From Roseobacter sp. (GTDB taxonomy: Bacteria > Pseudomonadota > Alphaproteobacteria > Rhodobacterales > Rhodobacteraceae), in NCBI GenBank assembly GCA_024636475.1, contig JAGXHA010000007.1, positions 1 to 64,000 of the forward strand: a stretch of DNA of 64,000 nucleotides, read 5' to 3'. Every line of letters begins with the position of its first letter. Position 1 is the first letter of the stretch. The notes beneath the pieces were generated by a model that saw nothing but the letters and a program-made list of their open reading frames with translations, did no database searches and was not told the DNA's origin. This document shows positions 1 through 10,019 of this stretch, piece after piece. Made by a program: the position numbers and the translations under genes.

Positions 1-52
1 GCGCGCCGTAGCTGCGCAAAAGGGCTTTCGCCTGATATTCGTGGATGTTCAT
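1..52 (-). CDS. sucC: Succinyl-CoA synthetase (ADP-forming) beta subunit, N-terminal 17 codons
   Basis: Reading leftward from an ATG at 52 gives MNIHEYQAKALLRSYGA, which then runs off the window. This is the hallmark N-terminus of SucC, the ATP-grasp subunit that with SucD converts succinyl-CoA to succinate with ATP formation in the TCA cycle. Only the start is visible, so domains and the partner sucD cannot be checked. The gene faces away from the DUF4344 gene 195 bases upstream on the same strand, and that gap carries a twin palindrome (165-195), the likely operator. Identification rests on the motif alone but it is very characteristic. Confidence 0.9.
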   Translation of the reverse strand, partial: MNIHEYQAKALLRSYGA

Positions 53-164
53 GAAAAACGGTCCCGTTTTTTGTTCCAGTCAAATCGCGGTATACGATTG
101 AGTCTTGATACTCGGTAAACAGTTTTTCTGAGAAATACAGGTTTATCCAGACAAAAGCGACATT

Positions 165-195
165 TGTGATCACACAAATTTATCGTGTGATCACA
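165..195. promoter_or_regulatory. Twin TGTGATCACA operator upstream of sucC
   Basis: Two perfect 10-base palindromes TGTGATCACA lie at 165-174 and 186-195, start to start 21 bases, which puts them on the same DNA face. They sit 113-143 bases upstream of the sucC ATG. The same pair with the same 21-base phasing occurs before sdhC (7189-7219). No other copy was noticed in the window. A regulator of TCA-cycle genes is inferred; the protein is not encoded here. AkgR, described as a GntR-type TCA regulator in Rhodobacter, is one candidate, but its motif is recalled only loosely. Confidence 0.75.
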
Positions 196-247
196 AAATC
201 CACGTATGAGCAAGGAATCGCTTGAAACGCGCAAAGGGTTGTCAGGC

Positions 248-967
248 CTAAGGTGCTATTTTGCGCAAATACGGTTCAAATTCGGAACAGATGGTGATTT
301 TCACCAAGCTTGGATCGTAGAAGGCGTTTGCTTCGCCACATGGTTCGACGCTGATTTCCAGATCTTCCGGCAGGCTCATCAATCCATTTATTGCATCAAC
401 CTCGGCGGCGATGATGTCATGGGTGAAGCTGCCTGCGGGACCAGTGTACTTCAGGCTCTCGCCAGCCCCGGCCTCGTATAATTCGTCAAAAACCGGCCCC
501 CAGCTGTCATCGGCAAGCTCGAATTCTTCTTGGCAGGTGACGGCGCGTTCTGCGGGCAGGCCCATATCTTCGGCAAAATCATCGCGTCCGTCGACATCGC
601 CCCCGTAAAAAATGCACACAAGGTTAAAGAAGCGCTGAAGGCTGGCACCATGCACATCCCACGCGGTTTCATCAATGCTGCCTTCGTTTTCGGCAGCAGC
701 AGCGAAACCCAAAGCGGCATCGTACGCGATCGAGAGCGCATCTTCGTCGTTAAATGTGTCGTGTACGAAAAGGATAGACGCCGTATCGGCTGCGTCTTCC
801 TCCTGTCCGAAGACGGGGAGCCGCAAGATGTCTATCAAAGCATGCCCCATCTCGTGATAAAAGACCGAGATCAGGTTGGCAGAAACGAAGTCATCCTCGA
901 TGGCGTCCGCTTGTGCGTGCAAGGGGGCCAGAGCAGCAAGGGCAAGGACAAGACTGCGTATCTTCAT
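248..967 (-). CDS. DUF4344-type secreted metallopeptidase
   Basis: A 239-residue protein with a Sec signal peptide (cleavage expected after AQA, residue 20) and the zincin motif HEMGH at residues 38-42, followed by an acidic, Cys-containing body. This matches the DUF4344 putative metallopeptidase family; the substrate is unknown. The protein would act in the periplasm. It is the last gene of the minus-strand mcl2 operon: its ATG overlaps the mch stop by four bases (ATGA), so translation is probably coupled. Nothing in it suggests a role in the ethylmalonyl-CoA pathway, so its place in this operon is unexplained. Confidence 0.8.
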   Translation of the reverse strand: MKIRSLVLALAALAPLHAQADAIEDDFVSANLISVFYHEMGHALIDILRLPVFGQEEDAADTASILFVHDTFNDEDALSIAYDAALGFAAAAENEGSIDETAWDVHGASLQRFFNLVCIFYGGDVDGRDDFAEDMGLPAERAVTCQEEFELADDSWGPVFDELYEAGAGESLKYTGPAGSFTHDIIAAEVDAINGLMSLPEDLEISVEPCGEANAFYDPSLVKITICSEFEPYLRKIAP

Positions 968-2001
968 TTCGGCATCAAAGCCCAGTAATCCAGATCAAGC
1001 AAGACATTAGGCAGGTATTTACCGTCATCGCCTTTTAATTTGAACGGAGCACCGCCTTTCGTTGCCACCAGCCGCAGTCGGATCGCACCGACGCCGGGGG
1101 CGGATGTATCGGCTTTATCAAGCACCTCTGACCACGCCCGGATCGTATCGCCAGACAGACAAGGGTTCGCATGTGCGCCGCCGTTTAGCCCCACAACCAT
1201 CTGCGCGTTTGCCAAGCCGTTGAACGACAGCGCCCGCGCCATTGAAATAACATGCCCGCCATAGATCAGCCGCGAGCCATCGGGACGGGCTGAGGTGTCG
1301 AAATGCACTTTGGACGTGTTTTGCCACAGACGCGTTGCCATCATATGCTCGGCTTCTTCAACCGTGACCCCGTCGACGTGGTCGATCAATTCGCCAGTCT
1401 CGTAATCACCCCAGCGATGCGGTTCGCCTGCCAGTGTGAAATCGTAGTTGGTAAAATCCAAATCGTCAGGAATAGCCAGGTGACCGACGCTTAGCGCCTT
1501 GGGCAGGTTCGGGATAACGGCAGTTGGGGCGGGTGCATTGATATCCCGCTTGCGCACCATGACCCAACGGACAAATTCGATCAGCTTGGTGTCGTCTTGG
1601 TTAAAGCCCGCCGTGCGCACATAGACAACGCCGGTCTTGCCATTCGAGTTTTGCTTGAGCCCGATCACTTCGGACACGGCGCGCAACGTGTCGCCGGGCC
1701 AGACAGGGGCCAGCCAGCGGCCCTGCGCATAGCCCAGATTGGCAACTGCATTCAAAGACACATCGGGTACAGATTTACCAAAGACGATGTGAAAGCTGAT
1801 CATGTCGTCCATCGGGCTATAGGGCAGCCCGCAGCTTTGTGCGAATTGATCCGACGAATAAATCGCATGCCGTGCAGGATAAAGCGCATGATATAATGCG
1901 CGTTCGCCCGCCTTGACCGTGCGCGGGACAGCGTGATGCAACGTTTGGCCTACTTCGTAATCCTCAAAGAAGCGCCCGGCATTGGTTTTGGTCACCACCA
2001 T
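964..2001 (-). CDS. mch: Mesaconyl-CoA hydratase (MaoC-like double hot-dog)
   Basis: A 345-residue protein made of two MaoC/hot-dog halves (about residues 10-155 and 195-340). Mesaconyl-CoA hydratase interconverts mesaconyl-CoA and beta-methylmalyl-CoA in the ethylmalonyl-CoA pathway for acetyl-CoA assimilation. The assignment rests on the tandem MaoC layout, the length, and neighbours mcl2, ecm and ccr. The start is taken at the ATG at 2001 (MVVTKTNAG), which overlaps the stop of the DUF1737 gene by one base (TGATG); a TTG one codon upstream is less likely. The stop overlaps the start of the DUF4344 gene. A generic MaoC dehydratase is the alternative, made unlikely by context. Confidence 0.85.
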   Translation of the reverse strand: MVVTKTNAGRFFEDYEVGQTLHHAVPRTVKAGERALYHALYPARHAIYSSDQFAQSCGLPYSPMDDMISFHIVFGKSVPDVSLNAVANLGYAQGRWLAPVWPGDTLRAVSEVIGLKQNSNGKTGVVYVRTAGFNQDDTKLIEFVRWVMVRKRDINAPAPTAVIPNLPKALSVGHLAIPDDLDFTNYDFTLAGEPHRWGDYETGELIDHVDGVTVEEAEHMMATRLWQNTSKVHFDTSARPDGSRLIYGGHVISMARALSFNGLANAQMVVGLNGGAHANPCLSGDTIRAWSEVLDKADTSAPGVGAIRLRLVATKGGAPFKLKGDDGKYLPNVLLDLDYWALMPK

Positions 2002-2204
2002 CAATGCGCACCCAGCTTTGTTTCAGGCGTATAGGTGCCCTCGACTTCTTTCGTGACCGCCTGACCGCAGCGCATCACGCCAGCAGCGGCGTCCCAAGTT
2101 TGTGTCGGGGTACCATAAAGCTCCCACCCCTTATTCAAAGCCTCAGTTACCTTGTGGCAAAAGGCAGACGTGTCCTGTTCGGACAAAAAACGATAAAGCT
2201 TCAT
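2001..2204 (-). CDS. DUF1737 domain protein
   Basis: A 67-residue cytosolic protein beginning MKLYRFLSEQDTSAFCHKV and containing the segments GWELYGTPT and MRCGQAVTKE, the signature of the DUF1737 family, small proteins of unknown function common in Proteobacteria. The start is the ATG at 2204, one codon inside a possible TTG start. It lies between nnrU (15-base gap) and mch (1-base overlap), so it is co-transcribed with pathway genes. No catalytic residues can be named. Confidence 0.8.
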   Translation of the reverse strand: MKLYRFLSEQDTSAFCHKVTEALNKGWELYGTPTQTWDAAAGVMRCGQAVTKEVEGTYTPETKLGAH

Positions 2205-2219
2205 CAATTAACTCTCAGA

Positions 2220-2777
2220 TTAGGGAAGCGGCGAGACACCAACCCAGCTGTGGATTGCAATTACGATGATCAGCATGACCAGCGTGATTACGGTCAGTCT
2301 GATGTAAGTTGCCTTGCCTGCCGATGGTGGCGGTGTCCAGTTTGGTTCTGCCTTGTTGATCAGGATAACCGAGCCCACAGCCCATGCCAGCATGCTGCCG
2401 AACAAAAGGATCGCGGCCAGATCGCCATTGACCAGCAAATGCGCAAGGGCCCAGATCTTTACGGCAAGCAGTTGCGGATGGCGGGTCTTGTTGGCGGGCC
2501 ATGCCTTGGCACCTTTGGCGGCGCTGGATCCGTAAATCCAGAACGCCAACACCATCAACAGGTTATTGATATGAACGAAAAAGCTGGGCGGATACCAAAT
2601 GTTGATGGTCGGCGCCCCGCGATATCCAATGATAATAAGCACCAGCGAGGCAACGATCGCTACTGCGATCACACCCTTACCCTTGTTGCCAAGGGCTGCT
2701 CGCTGCTCTGGCATCAGGCGTTTGAAGTAATGTGCGCCGACCCAAAGGATGATGCCGCAGATCATAAGTGCCATCAT
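2220..2777 (-). CDS. NnrU family integral membrane protein
   Basis: A 185-residue, highly hydrophobic protein with about five membrane segments. The loop with H-x-R near the start (GAHYFKRLMP) and the later segment KTRHPQLLAVKIWALAHLL are typical of NnrU, a family first named from a denitrification locus but also related to isoprenoid-type membrane methyltransferase folds. Its biochemical role is unsettled. GGAG lies seven bases before the ATG at 2777. It begins four bases after the mcl2 stop, in the same operon, although no nitrogen-oxide genes are nearby. Confidence 0.8.
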   Translation of the reverse strand: MMALMICGIILWVGAHYFKRLMPEQRAALGNKGKGVIAVAIVASLVLIIIGYRGAPTINIWYPPSFFVHINNLLMVLAFWIYGSSAAKGAKAWPANKTRHPQLLAVKIWALAHLLVNGDLAAILLFGSMLAWAVGSVILINKAEPNWTPPPSAGKATYIRLTVITLVMLIIVIAIHSWVGVSPLP

Positions 2778-2781
2778 GGGG

Positions 2782-3639
2782 CTACTCCGTTTGTAGGGCC
2801 GCGATTGCGTCCAGTTTTGCCAATGTTTCGCGGGCGGTAGCCACGTGCAGATTTTCTACGATGCGCCCGTCCACAACGGCCACACCCTGACCTGTTGCCT
2901 GCATTTCGTCAAACGCTGCGATTTGACGGCGGGCGAGGTCAACCTCGGCCTCGGAGGGGGAAAATGCGTCGTTCGCGACGTCCAGCTGCGCGGGATGGAT
3001 CAGCGTTTTGCCGTCAAAGCCCATATCGCGGCCTTGGTCACATTCAACGCGGTGGCCTTCATCATCCTTGAACGCGTTATAGACCCCATCGATGATGGCG
3101 ATCCCATTCGCCTTTGCGGCCAGCACACAAAGTCCAAGCCCCGTCAGCAACGGCAAGCGGTCTGGCCGCACGCGGGTTTGCAGGTCTTTGTTCAGATCGT
3201 TGGTGCCCATGACCATACATTCCAGCATCGGATGCGCCCCGATGGCCGCAGCATTCAGCATTGCACCGGGCGTTTCCATCATGGCCCACAAAGGAATGTC
3301 TTTGGTGATTTCGGCCAGCGCCTGCAGATCAGCCGGGCTGCCAACTTTAGGCAACAAGATCGCGTCACAGTCCATTTCGGCTGCTGCACGTGCATCGTCG
3401 GCACCCCACTCGGTATCAAGTCCGTTAATGCGGATGACTTTATAGCGGGTGCCATAGCCCCCCGTTTTTAACGCAAGCGCCAGTGTTTGGCGGGCCGCTT
3501 TCTTTTCTTCTGGGATCACGGCATCTTCAAGATCAAAGATAATCGCATCTGCCGGCAAGCCACGCGCCTTGTCCAGCGCACGATCTTTGGATCCGGGAAT
3601 ATACAGAACAGAGCGCAGAGGGCGGTTTATTTTCGACAT
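2782..3639 (-). CDS. mcl2: (3S)-malyl-CoA thioesterase / CoA-ester lyase of HpcH-CitE family
   Basis: A 285-residue protein of the HpcH/HpaI aldolase-citrate lyase beta family. Family segments visible are RSVLYIPGS near the N-terminus, IIFDLEDAV with the metal-binding acids, ILLPKVGS, MMETPGAML and the C-terminal GFDGKTLIHPAQ. In Rhodobacter sphaeroides the homologue in this neighbourhood, Mcl2, hydrolyses (3S)-malyl-CoA to malate and works with Mcl1 in the ethylmalonyl-CoA pathway. The start is the ATG at 3639, with GGAG nine bases upstream; a longer frame from 3681 has no family support. It is the first gene of the minus-strand operon. A beta-methylmalyl-CoA lyase (Mcl1) is the alternative; length and operon favour Mcl2. 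Confidence 0.75.
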   Translation of the reverse strand: MSKINRPLRSVLYIPGSKDRALDKARGLPADAIIFDLEDAVIPEEKKAARQTLALALKTGGYGTRYKVIRINGLDTEWGADDARAAAEMDCDAILLPKVGSPADLQALAEITKDIPLWAMMETPGAMLNAAAIGAHPMLECMVMGTNDLNKDLQTRVRPDRLPLLTGLGLCVLAAKANGIAIIDGVYNAFKDDEGHRVECDQGRDMGFDGKTLIHPAQLDVANDAFSPSEAEVDLARRQIAAFDEMQATGQGVAVVDGRIVENLHVATARETLAKLDAIAALQTE

Positions 3640-3680
3640 CAGATCAATCTCCGAGAAACAATATTGCGCGCAGGTCTGCA

Positions 3681-3694
3681 TTTTTAGCTAAAAA
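3681..3694. promoter_or_regulatory. Perfect AT-rich palindrome in mcl2 promoter region
   Basis: TTTTTAGCTAAAAA is a perfect 14-base palindrome 42 bases upstream of the mcl2 start, inside the 258-base gap 3640-3897. It could be an operator or part of the promoter of the mcl2 operon. No regulator can be named. The rest of the gap shows no convincing gene. Confidence 0.3.
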
Positions 3695-3897
3695 CTTCAA
3701 GCTCAAATGCGCTGCAGTGCAGCGAGGTTCGCCTATTTTTTGCGTCAGCGCCACTGTTAACGGAAAATTCAACCGCTTGTCGCACAGTCGGGTGATTCAG
3801 GCAGGGACGGTTATGGCTAGGGGTACTGCCCCCGTGCGTCCTTGCTACCCACAACCGCCGGATTTTGACCAATCGGCGCGTACCGGAGGCGAATAAG

Positions 3898-4098
3898 ATG
3901 ACGAACCTATATAAAGTGTTTCACTTGGCTGGCCTAACGGCTGCAGCGGCGATCGTGATTGCAGCGACGCAAGATCTGTCTGCCGAAGAATTCGATGCAC
4001 CAAGTCAGCCACATTTGGGTGTTTCAAAGCCTGTCAGCGCCGAAGTCCGTTCACGATTAGTCAGGTCAAACCATCCCAGATCAGTTTGGACCCGGTGA
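3898..4098 (+). CDS. Small putative secreted protein, uncertain
   Basis: A 66-residue frame that starts MTNLYKVFHLAGLTAAAAI, resembling a Sec signal sequence (hydrophobic residues 10-22, a possible cleavage site near AEE). A strong ribosome binding site GGAGG sits nine bases before the ATG. The remainder is short and low in information, and its last 38 bases overlap the 3' end of the convergent TauE gene. It could be a real small exported protein or a degraded gene whose tail now runs into the neighbour. No family is recognised. Confidence 0.4.
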   Translation: MTNLYKVFHLAGLTAAAAIVIAATQDLSAEEFDAPSQPHLGVSKPVSAEVRSRLVRSNHPRSVWTR

Positions 4099-4813
4099 CC
4101 AGCAAAAGCACGTAGGTAAGTGCGAAAAACTGTCTTTGGGAAATGAACCGGTGCGCCTTGACCCCGATCCATGCGCCAATCACCGCAAACGGGGCAAGGA
4201 TAAGATCTGCTGTCATGGTGTCCCACGTGAAAATGCCCAGAAACGCATATGGGATGAACTTGATGATATTTATGATCCAGAAAAGCAGGACCGTTGTGGC
4301 CTGAAACTGGGTTTTTTCCAGACCGCGCGACAAAAGGTAAATTGCAGCTGGTGGCCCACCTGCGTGGCTCACAAAGCTGGTAAAGCCCGTGATGGCGCCC
4401 CAGAACACCCCAGCCCACGTTGGCATTGCGCGACGTGCAACGCGGATCCATCCTGCTGCGCGGCCCCATTGCCAGATGACAAATCCGACCGAAATGCCGC
4501 CGATGAGCAGCCGAAAGAAATCGGGCGACGCAATCTTGTACAACAATGCTCCCAATACCACGCCGGGTATCCCGCCCAAGACAAGCAACTTGACCTCTTG
4601 GACACCCCACTTGCCCCAATAAGGTTTCAGTGTCGACGCATCGATCAGCATCAACAAGGGGAGCATGATCCCAAGCGCCATGCCCGGTTCGATCACAAGC
4701 GCCAAAACTGACGAGCTGGCAAACGCTGCACCTGAGCCAAACCCGCCTTTTGATATACCAGCAAAAAGGACCGCAGGACCCGCGATGCAAAGGAACCATA
4801 AATCAAGGATCAT
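4061..4813 (-). CDS. TauE/SafE family membrane transporter
   Basis: A 250-residue protein with about eight membrane segments in two repeats, each opening with a Gly-rich stretch (GISKGGFGSG near residue 20; SHAGGPPAAIYLL near residue 150), as in the TauE/SafE (DUF81) family. Members export sulfite, sulfoacetate or other organic anions; the substrate here is unknown. It is monocistronic and faces away from the PRC-barrel gene. A second, longer member of the family lies at 24930-25838. Confidence 0.85.
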   Translation of the reverse strand: MILDLWFLCIAGPAVLFAGISKGGFGSGAAFASSSVLALVIEPGMALGIMLPLLMLIDASTLKPYWGKWGVQEVKLLVLGGIPGVVLGALLYKIASPDFFRLLIGGISVGFVIWQWGRAAGWIRVARRAMPTWAGVFWGAITGFTSFVSHAGGPPAAIYLLSRGLEKTQFQATTVLLFWIINIIKFIPYAFLGIFTWDTMTADLILAPFAVIGAWIGVKAHRFISQRQFFALTYVLLLVTGSKLIWDGLT

Positions 4814-4914
4814 CGTATCATTGTTCCTGCATTGCCTATGTCACAGATTAATCGAAGGGTAAGAAACCCAAGATAGCGCGGAACAGGACCGAGAGATCGT
4901 TGTTTACCCTACAA

Positions 4915-4933
4915 CCGGGCGCTTTTCGCCCGG
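4915..4933 (+). other. Hairpin in the leader of the PRC-barrel gene
   Basis: CCGGGCG (4915-4921), loop CTTTT, CGCCCGG (4927-4933): a perfect seven-base stem that ends 23 bases before the ATG at 4957, just upstream of the AGGAG ribosome binding site. A similar GGGC/GCCC hairpin precedes sdhB (11258-11271). It may stabilise the mRNA or tune ribosome access. Confidence 0.5.
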
Positions 4934-4956
4934 AGCTCAAATAGGAGTAACCAGTA

Positions 4957-5862
4957 ATGAAACGCTTTCTTGGAACAACCGCTATTCTTCTATCTCTCAC
5001 AGGCCCAGCTCTTGCTGAATCGCATACGTCAAATGGTATCGGCAGCACAACGGCGCAGCCGTCAGATTTTTTTGCGTCGAACATGATCGGTATGCGTATC
5101 TATAACTCTGAGACCCCTGTCGAAGGCGATATGCAAATTGCAGCCGGTGGCGAAGCAGAATGGGAAGACATCGGGGACATCAACGATATCCTGATGGACG
5201 AAAACGGTGATGTGAAAGCCGTTATCCTGGGTGTTGGCGGATTTCTGGGCATGGGCGAGCGTGATGTGAGTATCAGCATGGATGCCATTAAGGTCGTCAA
5301 GGGCGAAGGCGAGGACCGTTTCCTGGTTGTGACAACATCCAAAGAGATGCTTGAGAACGCCCCTGTATTCGAACGTGATATGGGTGATGCAGCTATGAAT
5401 GGCAACGTGGACACTACTGATGCATCCACATCGATGGCAAGCAACGACTCCACCGAGCAAAGTACAGAGGCGTCAGAGCCAGTGACAGCAACTGTCACAA
5501 CCCAGAGCGAAATCGAGCAAGAGCGCACGATGCTCACGCGTCCGATGGTGACCTATGAAGGGTATGCGGATGCCTCGATGGAAGACGTGCAGGCTTTGAC
5601 TGCCGAAGATCTTGAAGGTTCGTATGTGTACGGTGCCAACAATGAGACTGTCGGTGAAATTGGTAGTCTGGTCCTAGGCGATAGTGGTCAGATCAACGAA
5701 GTTGTCATCAACGTTGGTGGGTTTCTGGGTCTGAGTGAAAAACCTGTCGCGGTGACTTGGGATGAACTTCAGGTCATGAAAAACGCTGACGGCAATGATT
5801 ACCGCATCTACATCGACAGCAACAAGGAAGCGCTGGAAGCACTGCCTGAATACCAAGGCTAA
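4957..5862 (+). CDS. Secreted protein with two PRC-barrel domains
   Basis: A 301-residue protein with a Sec signal peptide (cut after GPALA, residue 20). Two related beta-rich domains follow, about residues 40-120 and 205-298. Both contain the PRC-barrel pattern of an NDILMDENGDVKAVILGVG or GSLVLGDSGQINEVVINVG strand pair, then GGFLG. A Ser/Thr/Glu-rich linker (about 140-190) joins them. PRC barrels bind partners or membranes in diverse contexts; the function here is unknown. The gene has its own terminator (5915-5947) and a leader hairpin, so it is probably expressed alone. Confidence 0.85.
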   Translation: MKRFLGTTAILLSLTGPALAESHTSNGIGSTTAQPSDFFASNMIGMRIYNSETPVEGDMQIAAGGEAEWEDIGDINDILMDENGDVKAVILGVGGFLGMGERDVSISMDAIKVVKGEGEDRFLVVTTSKEMLENAPVFERDMGDAAMNGNVDTTDASTSMASNDSTEQSTEASEPVTATVTTQSEIEQERTMLTRPMVTYEGYADASMEDVQALTAEDLEGSYVYGANNETVGEIGSLVLGDSGQINEVVINVGGFLGLSEKPVAVTWDELQVMKNADGNDYRIYIDSNKEALEALPEYQG

Positions 5863-5910
5863 TGCTTTCGCACCTCACCAATGACCGCATTTAACGACGG
5901 TTTTAGGTGA

Positions 5911-7014
<1,104 letters not shown>

Positions 7015-7023
7015 ATGATCAAA

Positions 7024-7053
7024 AGCAGGACATTCAGTCGGGTGTCCTGCTTT
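7024..7053 (+). terminator. Hairpin terminator after mdh
   Basis: AGCAGGACA (7024-7032) pairs with TGTCCTGCT (7043-7051) over a ten-base loop, followed by TT. The remaining gap to sdhC (7054-7357) carries the twin operator at 7189-7219 and no gene. Confidence 0.7.
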
Positions 7054-7188
7054 ACCAAATGCCACCAAGTGTCCTGCCGTGATGTGTGTGGTCCGTTAAA
7101 CTGGCCAAAAGGCATTGTGCAACGCGTGAAAATCGTGCGCTCGGTTCAAATGACCTCATTCTTGTGAAGTTGGGCCAGGTTGAAGATT

Positions 7189-7219
7189 TGTGATCACATG
7201 AAAAAATTATGTGATCACA
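7189..7219. promoter_or_regulatory. Twin TGTGATCACA operator upstream of sdhC
   Basis: TGTGATCACA occurs at 7189-7198 and 7210-7219, again exactly 21 bases apart, 139-169 bases before the sdhC ATG. It is the same architecture as before sucC. The 11-base spacers differ in sequence between the two sites, which argues that the palindromes themselves are what is conserved. Confidence 0.75.
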
Positions 7220-7357
7220 TATGCTGAACCTCTACAGATTTTGTGCTGATTTTGGCTATTTTAATGCACCGACACTCATGAAAATTGACCTCTGTGCGTG
7301 ACAGTATGGAAAATACCGCTATCTATAAGCAGACTTAGACAAGAAAAGGAATCCATC

Positions 7358-7741
7358 ATGGCTGATGTGAACCGGGGCAATCGCCCGCTGTCACCCCACC
7401 TGTCGATCTATCGCCCGCAACTAACCTCAATGACATCGATCCTGACCCGCATCACTGGCAACGCCATGCTGCTGGCGTCACTTCTCATTGTTTGGTGGTT
7501 CTTGGCTGCGGCCACATCACCCGAAGCATTTCAGACGGCTAATGGCTTTATAACAAGCTGGTTTGGCGATCTGGTGATGTTCTTTTCTTTGCTTGGGCTT
7601 TGGTATCACACACTTGCAGGCATCAGGCACCTGATTTGGGATAACGGCTACGCGCTGGACATCCCAACAGCCGAAAAACTGGGGTGGGGCATCTTGGGAG
7701 GCTCCGTCCTTTTGACAATCATCACCGCGCTGATCATCTGA
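7358..7741 (+). CDS. sdhC: Succinate dehydrogenase cytochrome b556 subunit
   Basis: A 127-residue membrane anchor with three helices. The N-terminal RPLSPHLSIYRPQLTSMTSI and the heme-ligand region YHTLAGIRHLIWD are the SdhC signatures. With SdhD it anchors the SdhAB catalytic dimer, binds heme b and passes electrons to ubiquinone. The start is the ATG at 7358, with AAGGA about nine bases upstream. First gene of the sdh operon; the upstream twin palindrome is its likely control site. Confidence 0.95.
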   Translation: MADVNRGNRPLSPHLSIYRPQLTSMTSILTRITGNAMLLASLLIVWWFLAAATSPEAFQTANGFITSWFGDLVMFFSLLGLWYHTLAGIRHLIWDNGYALDIPTAEKLGWGILGGSVLLTIITALII

Positions 7742-7751
7742 GGAAATAGAC

Positions 7752-8123
7752 ATGGCTTATTTGACAGACCGAAAACGCGCCGTTGGCTTGGGGTCAGCGA
7801 AATCTGGTACGGCACATTTCTGGGCGATGAAGGTCAGCTCGGTCGCTTTGCTGATCCTGATCCCGCTGTTTGTGTTTACATTTGGTGCGGCACTTGGTGG
7901 CACCTACGAAGAGGTGTTGGCCTATTACACCAAGCCTTTTCCTGCTATTGTTGCATCACTGACCCTGCTCGTTGGCTTTAAACATTTCAACGACGGTGTG
8001 CAGGTGCTGATTGAGGACTATGTTCATGGGTTGTCGCAGAAAGTTGCCATCATCTTGATGACCTGCCTCAGCTACGGCGCGGCGGCTGTCGGCGTTTTCG
8101 CCATCATACGCATCGCGCTTTAA
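7752..8123 (+). CDS. sdhD: Succinate dehydrogenase hydrophobic membrane anchor
   Basis: A 123-residue protein with three membrane helices, beginning [19 protein letters not shown] and containing the heme/quinone-side segment [19 protein letters not shown], typical of alphaproteobacterial SdhD. It starts ten bases after sdhC with AGGAAA before the ATG. It forms the quinone site of complex II together with SdhC. Confidence 0.95.
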   Translation: MAYLTDRKRAVGLGSAKSGTAHFWAMKVSSVALLILIPLFVFTFGAALGGTYEEVLAYYTKPFPAIVASLTLLVGFKHFNDGVQVLIEDYVHGLSQKVAIILMTCLSYGAAAVGVFAIIRIAL

Positions 8124-8154
8124 CCGACGAACTCGCTATACCGGAGACCGAGAC

Positions 8155-9960
8155 ATGGCTGCATATGATTATGAAACGCATGAATATGACGTGGTTGTTG
8201 TGGGGGCTGGCGGTGCTGGTCTGCGCGCAACCCTTGGGATGGCCGAGCAGGGGCTAAAGACGGCTTGCGTCACCAAAGTTTTCCCGACGCGTTCGCACAC
8301 CGTCGCGGCCCAAGGCGGCATTGCTGCCTCGCTGTCGAACATGGGGCCAGATAATTGGCAATGGCACATGTACGACACTGTCAAAGGGTCTGACTGGCTG
8401 GGCGACACGGATGCGATGGAATACCTCGCACGAGAAGCACCCAAGGCGGTGTACGAGCTTGAGCATTACGGTGTGCCGTTTTCGCGCACAGAATCTGGCA
8501 AGATTTACCAGCGACCTTTCGGCGGCCATACAACCGAATTTGGTGAAGGGCCCCCTGTGCAGCGGACCTGTGCCGCAGCCGATCGGACCGGGCACGCGAT
8601 CTTGCATACGCTGTACGGGCAGTCGCTAAAGCACAACGCCGAGTTTTACATCGAATACTTCGCGATTGATCTAATCATGTCTGAAGACGGCGTGTGCCAA
8701 GGGGTGCTGTGCTGGAAGCTGGACGATGGTACGATGCACCTGTTCAGCGCCAAGATGGTTGTGCTGGCGACAGGTGGCTACGGCCGCGCCTATTTCAGCG
8801 CGACATCCGCGCATACCTGTACCGGTGATGGCGGCGGCATGACTGCGCGTGCGGGTCTGCCGCTTCAGGATATGGAGTTTGTGCAGTTCCACCCGACCGG
8901 AATTTACGGCGCTGGTTGTCTGATCACCGAAGGTGCGCGTGGCGAAGGCGGTTATCTGACCAACTCCGAAGGCGAACGCTTTATGGAGCGGTATGCCCCG
9001 ACCTACAAAGACCTCGCGTCGCGGGATGTTGTGTCGCGCTGTATGACGATGGAAATTCGCGAAGGTCGCGGTGTGGGTGAGAATAAAGACCACATTCACC
9101 TCAACCTGAACCACTTGCCCAAAGAAACTTTGGATTTGCGCCTGCCAGGTATTTCAGAATCAGCGCGTATCTTTGCTGGTGTTGACCTCACGAAAGAGCC
9201 GATTCCAGTTCTGCCAACCGTTCACTACAACATGGGCGGCATTCCAACCAATTATTGGGGCGAGGTGCTGGCACCGACTGCCGACAAGCCTGACAATGTG
9301 TCGCCAGGCCTGATGGCTGTGGGCGAGGCGGGATGTGCGTCAGTACATGGTGCTAACCGCCTTGGATCGAATTCGCTGATCGACTTGGTAGTGTTTGGCC
9401 GCGCGGCCGCTATCCGCGCCAAGGACATCGTTGATCCGTCGACGCCGGTGCCAACGCCAAGCACACGCTCGATCGAGGCGGCATTCAGCCGGTTTGATGG
9501 TTTGCGCTATGCCAAGGGCCATGTCGCCACGGCGGAACTGCGCCTTGAGATGCAAAAAACCATGCAAGCCGATGCCGCCGTTTTCCGGACGGACAAAACG
9601 CTGAACGAAGGCAAAGAGAAGATGGACCAGGTTGCTGGCAAAATCTCTGATTTGAAAGTGACAGACAAGTCGCTGGTCTGGAACTCTGACCTCATGGAAA
9701 CGCTGGAACTGACCAACCTGATGCCAAATGCTGTCGCGACCATCACCGCAGCGGCTGCCCGTAAGGAAAGCCGGGGCGCGCACGCGCACGAGGATTATCC
9801 AGACCGTGATGACGAGAACTGGCGCAAGCACAGCCTTGTCTGGTTCAAGGGGAACGAAGCATCCTTGGGCTATCGTGGCGTGCATCTGCAGCCGTTGACC
9901 AGCCATAATGATGGCGGCATCGACCTCAAGAAAATCGCGCCAAAAGCGCGGGTTTACTAA
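8155..9960 (+). CDS. sdhA: Succinate dehydrogenase flavoprotein subunit
   Basis: A 601-residue catalytic subunit oxidising succinate to fumarate. The FAD-binding GAGGAG is at residues 17-22 and the covalent-FAD histidine is in [10 protein letters not shown] (His48). The segments [19 protein letters not shown] and [13 protein letters not shown] belong to the substrate domain, and [10 protein letters not shown] and [14 protein letters not shown] follow. Length and end (KIAPKARVY) are standard. It follows sdhD by 31 bases. Unusually, two extra genes separate it from sdhB. Confidence 0.97.
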   Translation: MAAYDYETHEYDVVVVGAGGAGLRATLGMAEQGLKTACVTKVFPTRSHTVAAQGGIAASLSNMGPDNWQWHMYDTVKGSDWLGDTDAMEYLAREAPKAVYELEHYGVPFSRTESGKIYQRPFGGHTTEFGEGPPVQRTCAAADRTGHAILHTLYGQSLKHNAEFYIEYFAIDLIMSEDGVCQGVLCWKLDDGTMHLFSAKMVVLATGGYGRAYFSATSAHTCTGDGGGMTARAGLPLQDMEFVQFHPTGIYGAGCLITEGARGEGGYLTNSEGERFMERYAPTYKDLASRDVVSRCMTMEIREGRGVGENKDHIHLNLNHLPKETLDLRLPGISESARIFAGVDLTKEPIPVLPTVHYNMGGIPTNYWGEVLAPTADKPDNVSPGLMAVGEAGCASVHGANRLGSNSLIDLVVFGRAAAIRAKDIVDPSTPVPTPSTRSIEAAFSRFDGLRYAKGHVATAELRLEMQKTMQADAAVFRTDKTLNEGKEKMDQVAGKISDLKVTDKSLVWNSDLMETLELTNLMPNAVATITAAAARKESRGAHAHEDYPDRDDENWRKHSLVWFKGNEASLGYRGVHLQPLTSHNDGGIDLKKIAPKARVY

Positions 9961-10019
9961 AGTAAATGCGTTGGCCCAAACCTGTTTTGGCCAACGCAAA
10001 CCCAACCAAAGGAAGCACT